Positions 58,503-64,000 of a stretch of 64,000 nt of DNA are shown piece by piece; the stretch's first letter is position 1; every line of letters begins with the position of its first letter. A model generated the notes under the pieces. It searched no databases. It saw only the letters and a list, made by a program, of their open reading frames with translations, and was not told the origin of the DNA. Origin of the DNA: Streptomyces sedi (lineage in GTDB: Bacteria; Actinomycetota; Actinomycetes; Streptomycetales; Streptomycetaceae); the NCBI RefSeq assembly GCF_006335015.1, contig NZ_VDGT01000001.1:124001-188000 (forward strand), in the 5' to 3' direction. Both the position numbers and the translations under genes were made by a program.

Positions 58503-59048
58503 ATGACACACCTCCTCCCACGCGCCCTGCGCGCCGCCCTTGTCGCGGTGTTCGCCCTCGGCCTGGGCATCCAAGCGCTGACCGCGTACCTCGCGCACAC
58601 CGAGGGCGGCCGGAACGGCGACCTCACCGTGTCACCCGACGGGACCGTCACGGTGGGCGGCGACCTGGTGTCCTCCGTCATGCGGGCGCACGGCACCGAG
58701 GTGGCGCTCTACACCGTCGCCGCCCTCGTGCTGGTTCAGGTCGTCGTGGTCTGCGTCTGGCGACTGGCGACTCTCGCCCAGAACGGCGAGGCCCTCAGCT
58801 CCGCCTCGCTGCCCTACCTCACCGTCACCATCCGCGCGTTGGCCGGCGCGACGGTCCTGCTGACCCTTCTCGCGCTACGCATCGGCGACGCCGTGCCGCT
58901 CAGCTTCACGCTCTACCCCTGGGGGGCCGTTCTGGCCGCCGGCACCGGGACGCTGGTCATGGTGCTGCTGCGCACCCTGCTGCACCAGGCCATCGAGCGC
59001 GACGTCGAAGCCACTCGTATGCACGATGAACTCAAAGGGCTGGTCTGA
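58503..59048 (+). CDS. DUF2975-type membrane protein
   Basis: 181 residues with four membrane segments (LVAVFALGLGIQALTAYLA; VALYTVAALVLVQVVVVCVW; TIRALAGATVLLTLLALRI; LAAGTGTLVMVLLRTLLH). DUF2975 proteins are typically paired with a small YozG-like XRE regulator, as here (TGATG overlap). Function unknown; the pair is reported in many Gram-positives. GGAG lies five bases before the ATG. Confidence 0.8.
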   Translation: MTHLLPRALRAALVAVFALGLGIQALTAYLAHTEGGRNGDLTVSPDGTVTVGGDLVSSVMRAHGTEVALYTVAALVLVQVVVVCVWRLATLAQNGEALSSASLPYLTVTIRALAGATVLLTLLALRIGDAVPLSFTLYPWGAVLAAGTGTLVMVLLRTLLHQAIERDVEATRMHDELKGLV

Positions 59049-59305
59049 TGCCGATCGTCGTCGACATCGACGTGATGATGGCCAAGCGCAAACTCACCAC
59101 GGGCCGGCTCGCCGACTACGTCGGCATCTCCCCCGCCAACCTCGCCGTGTTGAAGAACGGCCGCGCCAAAGCCGTCCGCTTCAGCACCCTTGAGGCCCTG
59201 TGCGAGGTGCTCGACTGCCAGCCGGGCGATCTCCTGCGCTACGTCCCCGCCACTGACGACGCCGAGCCTGCCGAGCCTGCCGAAGCGGACGGCCCGCCCG
59301 AGTGA
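59048..59305 (+). CDS. Small XRE regulator (YozG-like)
   Basis: 85 residues, almost entirely one Cro/C1-type helix-turn-helix (KLTTGRLADYVGISPANLAV, then SFSTLEALCEVLDCQPGDLL-like end) plus an acidic Pro/Ala tail. It overlaps the DUF2975 stop by one base. It probably binds the palindromes upstream of the operon. Confidence 0.88.
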   Translation: MPIVVDIDVMMAKRKLTTGRLADYVGISPANLAVLKNGRAKAVRFSTLEALCEVLDCQPGDLLRYVPATDDAEPAEPAEADGPPE

Positions 59306-59335
59306 ACGAAGCTCCGTCCGGTCCCCGTCCGCGCC

Positions 59336-59506
59336 CTACCAGCGGTACCAGCGGCCCCGCTGGCCGCCCGCTCCGGCGGGGCGGATGAAGAAACCGAGGA
59401 GCCAGATGATCAGAATGATCACGGCGATCCACCACAGAGCCTCCACCGCGAACCCGAGGCCGAAGAAAATCAGAGCGAGAAGCAGTACGAGAAGTATCGG
59501 ACCCAC
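59336..59506 (-). CDS. Small hydrophobic membrane protein (copy 1)
   Basis: 56 residues: one long hydrophobic stretch (ILLVLLLALIFFGLGFAVEA, then LWWIAVIILIIWLLGFFIRP) with a basic tail GGQRGRWYRW. GTG at 59506 follows GGAGG. It resembles tiny stress-related membrane proteins found widely in Streptomyces; the function is unknown. It converges with the XRE gene. Confidence 0.8.
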   Translation of the reverse strand: MGPILLVLLLALIFFGLGFAVEALWWIAVIILIIWLLGFFIRPAGAGGQRGRWYRW

Positions 59507-59774
59507 GAATCAAACCTCCAGCGCTTCGCGTTTCCCGCTCAGCGCGGGACGCCCGTGAAATGTCTCTCTCACGTTGCGCCCAGGGCCCGAGTACGGCGAC
59601 CCGGGTGAGGCATTCGTGTTCAGACCTCACCGCACACGTTCATTCGGTCACGCGAAAAACGTTCCCGCTGTCGAATAGTGGGCGCTGCCGGCCCGGTGTG
59701 TCACCGGCACCGGGCCGGCAGCGGGTCTGGGAATTCCCCGGCGGCGTGCGCTCGGGGCAGAGGAGATAGGTCCG

Positions 59775-59945
59775 CTACCAGCGGTACCAGCGGCCCCGGC
59801 TTCCGCCCGTTCCCGCGGGGCGCACCACAAAGCCGACGACCCACACGACCAGCACCACCACGGCGAGCAGCCAGAGAACCTTGAACGCGAATCCCAGGCC
59901 GAACAGCAGCAGTGCGAGAAGCAGAACGAGCAACAGCATGCCCAT
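59775..59945 (-). CDS. Small hydrophobic membrane protein (copy 2)
   Basis: 56 residues, paralogue of the gene at 59336 with the same length and ending (RPAGTGGSRGRWYRW). ATG at 59945 follows AGGAGG. The two lie in tandem 268 bp apart, with no gene between them. Confidence 0.82.
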   Translation of the reverse strand: MGMLLLVLLLALLLFGLGFAFKVLWLLAVVVLVVWVVGFVVRPAGTGGSRGRWYRW

Positions 59946-60074
59946 GGTTACCAACCTCCTGACTTCGCTGCTGCCCGACCGTCCCGAGAACATTCCCCGT
60001 TTCGCCGGGAAATGACGAGAGAGACGACGGGTCCCCGGGATCGGACGACCCCGGGGACCCGTGCCGCAAGGGCC

Positions 60075-61277
60075 TCAGCCCTTGACGCAGACGACCTGCC
60101 GCAGCTCCGCCGTCACCTCGACCAGGTCGCCCTGACGTGCGATGACCTGCTCGATCGGCTTGTAGGCCGAGGGGATCTCGTCGACGACCCCCGCGTCCTT
60201 GCGGCATTCGACGCCGCGCGTCTGGTCCGCCAGATCCCGTTCGGTGAACCGCCGCTTCGCCGCCGTCCGGCTCATCCGCCGGCCAGCGCCGTGCGAGGCG
60301 GACTGGAAGGAACGGGGATTGCCCAGCCCCCGCACGATGTAGGAACGCGTCCCCATCGACCCCGGCACGATTCCGTACTCGCCCGCGCCTGCCCTGATCG
60401 CGCCCTTGCGGGTGACAAGCAGGTCCATTCCCTCGTAGCGTTCCTCGGCCACGTAGTTGTGGTGGCAGGAGATCTCCTGCTCGAAACGGGGCTTCGCCTT
60501 TCCGAACTCCTTACGGATCACGTCCTTCAGCAGCGCCATCATCACGCCACGGTTGTAACGCGCGTATTCCTGCGCCCAGAAGAGGTCGTTCCGGTACGCC
60601 GCCATCTGCGGCGTGTCGGCCACGAAGACCGCGAGGTCCCGGTCGATCAGGCCCTGGTTGTGCGGGAGGCCCTGGGCGACGCCGATGTGGTGGTCGGCCA
60701 GCTCCTTGCCGATGTTCCGCGAGCCGGAGTGCAGCATCAGCCAGACCCGGCCCTCGGTGTCGAGGCAGATCTCCACGAAGTGGTTGCCCGAGCCCAGCGA
60801 CCCCATCTGCTTGGTCGCCCGTTCGCGCCGGAACGACACGGCGTCCGCCACCCCGTCGAACCGCGACCAGAAGTCGCCCCAGCGCGCGCCCGTTCCGGAG
60901 CCGTAGTCGAACAGCCGCGTCGGGTCGACCGGCTCGTCGTGCATACCGCGCCCGACCGGGATGGCCCGCTCGACGCGCGAACGCAGCCGCGACAGGTCAC
61001 CCGGCAGGTCCTCGGCGGTCAGCGAGGTGCGGACGGCGGACATGCCGCAGCCGATGTCGACCCCGACGGCGGCCGGGCAGACGGCGCCCTCCATGGCGAT
61101 CACCGAGCCGACGGTGGCCCCCTTGCCGTAGTGCACGTCCGGCATCACGGCGAGCCCGCGCACCCACGGCAGCGTGGTGACGTTGCGCAGCTGGCGCATC
61201 GCGCTGTCCTCCACCTGCGTGGGGTCGGCCCACATCCGGATCGGTACCCGGTCCCCCGGCAGCTCGGTGAATCCCAT
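60075..61277 (-). CDS. rtcB: RNA-splicing ligase RtcB
   Basis: 400 residues, full length. It joins RNA 2',3'-cyclic phosphate or 3'-phosphate ends to 5'-OH ends using GTP and manganese. Motifs: AVGVDIGCGM with the metal-binding Cys, GSLGSGNHFVEI, HSGSRNIG, and SHGAGR carrying the guanylylated His. ATG at 61277 follows GAGGGGGAGA. No archease or RtcA gene is adjacent, so it may serve RNA repair. Confidence 0.96.
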   Translation of the reverse strand: MGFTELPGDRVPIRMWADPTQVEDSAMRQLRNVTTLPWVRGLAVMPDVHYGKGATVGSVIAMEGAVCPAAVGVDIGCGMSAVRTSLTAEDLPGDLSRLRSRVERAIPVGRGMHDEPVDPTRLFDYGSGTGARWGDFWSRFDGVADAVSFRRERATKQMGSLGSGNHFVEICLDTEGRVWLMLHSGSRNIGKELADHHIGVAQGLPHNQGLIDRDLAVFVADTPQMAAYRNDLFWAQEYARYNRGVMMALLKDVIRKEFGKAKPRFEQEISCHHNYVAEERYEGMDLLVTRKGAIRAGAGEYGIVPGSMGTRSYIVRGLGNPRSFQSASHGAGRRMSRTAAKRRFTERDLADQTRGVECRKDAGVVDEIPSAYKPIEQVIARQGDLVEVTAELRQVVCVKG

Positions 61278-61553
61278 GTCTCCCCCTCGGTCGTCCGCGG
61301 TCACGCACACCGCAGCCGCCCCCAACCGCCTTGCGGCGGCCGGGCGTTGTCAGCGCGCGGTGCCTCCATGGTCGCGCGCGGGGGTGGGTCCCGCACAACG
61401 GGTTTTCGCCCCGCGCCCCGGCCACGCCGTTGGTCAACCCGGCCGGCGCGCTTCGCTCAAAGGGGCTAACTTCGGACGAACGCCGGTGGGACAGCCTCAC
61501 GCCCCGGCGCTTTCCTGCGCGGGATTCCCCGTGTCAACTGGCCGAGCGCCACC

Positions 61554-61583
61554 TTGTGACACCGGGAAGGCGCTCCCTACGCT
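61554..61583 (+). promoter_or_regulatory. Possible promoter of the DUF6879 gene group
   Basis: TTGTGA (61554-61559) and TACGCT (61578-61583) are 18 bp apart, about 55 bp before the first start codon. The rest of the 361-bp gap shows no gene. Confidence 0.4.
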
Positions 61584-61638
61584 GTGGAGAATTCTCACGA
61601 ACGGGGTGGAAGCAGCGGAGAGAAGCGGAGTGCGGGCC

Positions 61639-61908
61639 ATGACACGTCCCTGGGAGGCCGACCCCTCGGCCTCGTTCCACCGCAGGCTGGGCCGTTCGGC
61701 GCAGGAGACCGACGACTCGGACGGGCGGGACGCGTGTCCGGACATCTGGCAACTGAGCAACGGCGATGTCGCGGTGATCGGCCGTGACCTCACGGGGACT
61801 TACGCGGCTCGCCTGCCCTCCGGGGTCAGCGTCGCCGCGGACGAGCGTCTCGTCGTCATCCCGGGGAACATGCTCAGCGCCGCGAAGAGCGACATTCCCG
61901 ATGCCTGA
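61639..61908 (+). CDS. Small conserved actinobacterial protein
   Basis: 89 residues, no domain name recalled. SFHRRLGRSAQ, then CPDIWQLSNGDVAVIGRDLT and DERLVVIPGNML. Proteins of this shape are encoded just before DUF6879 genes in Streptomyces; function unknown. The stop overlaps the next start. Confidence 0.75.
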   Translation: MTRPWEADPSASFHRRLGRSAQETDDSDGRDACPDIWQLSNGDVAVIGRDLTGTYAARLPSGVSVAADERLVVIPGNMLSAAKSDIPDA

Positions 61909-62545
61909 ACTCAGCATCCCCCCACTCGACCCCGCGCGCGGCCTCCTTCTCGACAGCGACGCGTACCGGGAGGACTTCCGGGCGACGGACGCGCGGGTGC
62001 ACGGGCACGACTCGTGGAAGTTGGAGCGGGCGCAGCACTTCGAGGAGGCCGGACGGCCGGCGCGGGAGGCACTACGGCAGGGTGACTGGGCACGTTCGCT
62101 GAGCCTGCTGGAGGAGAACCGCGAGTCGCTGGCCCGGTTCGCGGAGGAGGACCGCCGCAAGGAATCGTTCTTCCACCGGGTGCGGATTGTGGAGGAACCG
62201 CTGACGCCCTATCTCCAGTGGGAGTTGCACTCCCTGCGGCTGGCCGCCGAGTACGGCGAGCGGGTGCGGGTGGTGCCGGTGGATCTGGTGCGCCGTTGGG
62301 AGGCAGCCGGGCCGCTGCCGGAGCTGGTGGTGCTCGGCGGTCTCGCGGTCTACCAGGTGCGCTACACCCCGGAGGGGGTGCCCGACGGGGGGGTGCGGTT
62401 CGACGATCCGGCGCTGGTGGCGTCGTGGGAGGGGTTCCTCGCCGGCCTGTACGGGCAGGGTGAGGAGTTGGGCGCCTACTTCACGCGCGCGGTCGCCCCG
62501 CTGCCGCCGCCCGTGCTCGGAGGCTCGGGCCATCAGCCGTCCTGA
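61901..62545 (+). CDS. DUF6879 family protein
   Basis: 214 residues. The DUF6879-like core includes DSWKLERAQHFEEAGRPARE, FFHRVRIVEEPLTPYLQWEL, HSLRLAAEYGERVRVV and VYQVRYTPEGVPDGGVRFDD. Function unknown, but linked genes are often NB-ARC or XRE regulators. ATG at 61901 overlaps the preceding stop. The next gene begins inside its end. Confidence 0.8.
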   Translation: MPELSIPPLDPARGLLLDSDAYREDFRATDARVHGHDSWKLERAQHFEEAGRPAREALRQGDWARSLSLLEENRESLARFAEEDRRKESFFHRVRIVEEPLTPYLQWELHSLRLAAEYGERVRVVPVDLVRRWEAAGPLPELVVLGGLAVYQVRYTPEGVPDGGVRFDDPALVASWEGFLAGLYGQGEELGAYFTRAVAPLPPPVLGGSGHQPS

Positions 62546-64000
62546 GGACGCCGAGTCGGGCGGGACACACTCCGAACTCTCCGGCATCTCGCGCGACGTA
62601 GTGCAGGCGGGAGCCGTCAGCGGCGGGGTGCACTTCCACTCCGCACCGGGGCCGACCGGGACCGGTGGTGGCCCGGTACCACGTCAACTCCCCGGCGGCA
62701 TACCGCACTTCGTCAACCGGGACCGGGAGCTGGCACGGCTGGACGCGATGCTGGTAGAGGAGGGCGGTCCGCCGTTCGCCGTCCCCGTCTGTCTGATCAC
62801 CGGCACGGCCGGCGGCGGCAAGACCTCCCTGGCGCTGCGGTGGGCGCGGCAGGTGCGGGAGCGCTTCCCCGACGGGCAGTTGCACATCAATCTGCGCGGC
62901 TACGACCCGGGCGAGCCGGTGTCCGCCGCCGAGGCGCTGCACCGCTTTCTGGGCGCGCTCGGGGTGCGGCCGGAGAACGTGCCGGCCGCCCCGGACGCCG
63001 CCGCCGCGCTCTACCGTTCGTTGCTCGCCGGCCGGCGGATGCTGGTGCTGCTGGACAACGCGGCGACGGCCGCGCAGGTGCGCCCGCTGCTGCCCGGAAC
63101 AGCGAGCTGTCTGACGTTGGTCACCAGCCGGAGCCGGCTGCCAGGGTTGGCGATCCGGGACGGCGCCCGGCGGATCACGCTCGGCACGTTGCCGGAGGCC
63201 GAGGCGGTCACGCTGCTGCGGTCGGTGACGGCCGAGACGCGAACGGGGGACGCGCCGGAGGAGTGGGCGGAGTTGGCGCGGCTGTGCGCGGGATTGCCGT
63301 TGGCGCTGCGGATCGCCGCCGAACGCGCGGCGGGGCGCCCGCATCTGGCGCTGGGGGAGCTGATCGACGAACTCCGCGACGAGTCGGCGCTGTGGGACGC
63401 GTTGAGCACCGGGGAGGACGAGGAGGCGGAGGCGGTGCGGACCGTCTTCGCCTGGTCCTTCCGCGCGCTGCCCGCGGAGGCGGCCCGGATGTTCCGGCTG
63501 CTGGGCCTGCATCCGGGCCCCGACTTCGCGCCGGGCGCCGCCGCCGCGCTGGCCGGTGTGGGGCGGGCACGCGCCAGGCAGCTGCTCGATGTGCTGGTGG
63601 GCGCGCACCTGTTGGAGCAGTCGGCGCCCGACCGGTACGCGTTCCACGACCTGTTGCGGGCCTACGCCTTCGACCAGGCGCGGCGCGACGAGCCGGAGGA
63701 GGGGCGGCGCGCGGCGCTGCGCCGTCTGCTGGAGTGGTATCTGGGAATGGCGGTGGCCGCCGCCGCGTGGCTGAGCCCCACCGAGGAGTGGTCGGTACCG
63801 GAGGCAGGGGATCCAGGGGTGGCGGCGGCTCTGGTCGAGGCGCGCTTTCCGGGGTTCGACGCGGCGATGGACTTCGCGGAGCGCGAGTTCGCGAACCTGG
63901 TGGCCGCGGTACCGCTGGCGGCCCGGCTGGCACTGCCGAAGCTGGGGTGGCGGTTGGCCGCCGTGCTGTGGGATGCCCAACCGCCTTCGACCGGAGCGTT
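62460..64000 (+). CDS. NB-ARC ATPase, N-terminal part (cut by window end)
   Basis: At least 513 residues, open at the right edge. A short DVVQAGAVSGGVHFH tail precedes an NB-ARC domain: Walker A CLITGTAGGGKTSLALRWAR, Walker B RRMLVLLDNA, TSRSRL and the GLPLAL motif, then winged-helix FHDLLRAYAFDQARR. Streptomyces relatives continue into TPR repeats and act as signalling or conflict STANDs; the C terminus is not visible. The GTG at 62460 is the only upstream start in frame but lacks a clear ribosome site; GTG 62601 is an alternative. Confidence 0.85.
   Translation, partial: MRSWAPTSRARSPRCRRPCSEARAISRPEDAESGGTHSELSGISRDVVQAGAVSGGVHFHSAPGPTGTGGGPVPRQLPGGIPHFVNRDRELARLDAMLVEEGGPPFAVPVCLITGTAGGGKTSLALRWARQVRERFPDGQLHINLRGYDPGEPVSAAEALHRFLGALGVRPENVPAAPDAAAALYRSLLAGRRMLVLLDNAATAAQVRPLLPGTASCLTLVTSRSRLPGLAIRDGARRITLGTLPEAEAVTLLRSVTAETRTGDAPEEWAELARLCAGLPLALRIAAERAAGRPHLALGELIDELRDESALWDALSTGEDEEAEAVRTVFAWSFRALPAEAARMFRLLGLHPGPDFAPGAAAALAGVGRARARQLLDVLVGAHLLEQSAPDRYAFHDLLRAYAFDQARRDEPEEGRRAALRRLLEWYLGMAVAAAAWLSPTEEWSVPEAGDPGVAAALVEARFPGFDAAMDFAEREFANLVAAVPLAARLALPKLGWRLAAVLWDAQPPSTGA

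Overview
This is a high-GC actinobacterial window, most likely from Streptomyces or a close relative. The evidence is strongly GC-biased third positions, very rare TTA codons found almost only in regulatory genes, paired XRE/DUF397 genes, a LAL-type LuxR regulator, a type I-E-like CRISPR repeat and many four-base overlaps between genes. The species cannot be fixed from the sequence alone.

Region 1 (1-17.5 kb) is the edge of a glycosylated macrolactam cluster of the vicenistatin type. It has every starter-unit step known from that pathway: a two-subunit glutamate mutase (3-methylaspartate), a ligase loading it on a free-standing ACP, a PLP decarboxylase, a second adenylating enzyme that would add a protecting amino acid, an acyltransferase that would hand the dipeptidyl unit to the PKS, and an S33 peptidase to remove the protecting residue. 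A glycosyltransferase, a dTDP-glucose synthase and an amino-sugar N-methyltransferase accompany them. The PKS and remaining sugar genes are not here and probably lie left of base 1. A TTA-containing LAL regulator closes the right side, and CCCCTA/TAGGGG motifs recur in the cluster's promoters.

Region 2 (18.5-30.2 kb) is metabolic and regulatory: a zinc alcohol dehydrogenase, an SDR, a FUSC-like membrane protein, a two-gene hydroxyproline catabolic operon, a secreted sugar dehydrogenase with a CBM2 domain, a Gfo/Idh/MocA oxidoreductase, a PAS-LuxR regulator, and an ECF sigma factor with a zinc-finger anti-sigma partner.

Region 3 (30.28-36.03 kb) is an accessory block bounded by two 286-bp, nearly identical inverted repeats. 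It holds two kinase-fold genes, a DUF397 gene whose XRE partner is cut by an IS remnant, a divergent MFS/TetR pair with two perfect operators, and gene debris.

Region 4 (36.2-50.9 kb) has a GH10 xylanase, a LacI regulator, a sugar ABC transporter and a GH3 glycosidase that form a xylo-oligosaccharide system. It continues with an SDR, an ArsR-like regulator with two TTA codons, and a five-gene operon DUF4178-DUF2617-DUF4247-DUF350-membrane spermidine synthase.

Region 5 (51.0-58.2 kb) looks defence-related: an EACC1 protein coupled to a caspase-JAB/JAMM fusion, a CRISPR array with leader but no cas genes, a four-gene operon with an anti-sigma-like ATPase, an XRE/DUF397 pair, a GNAT gene and a decayed second CRISPR locus.

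Region 6 (58.5-64 kb) holds a DUF2975/XRE pair under a palindromic operator, two tiny hydrophobic paralogues, RtcB, and a DUF6879/NB-ARC gene group running off the right edge.
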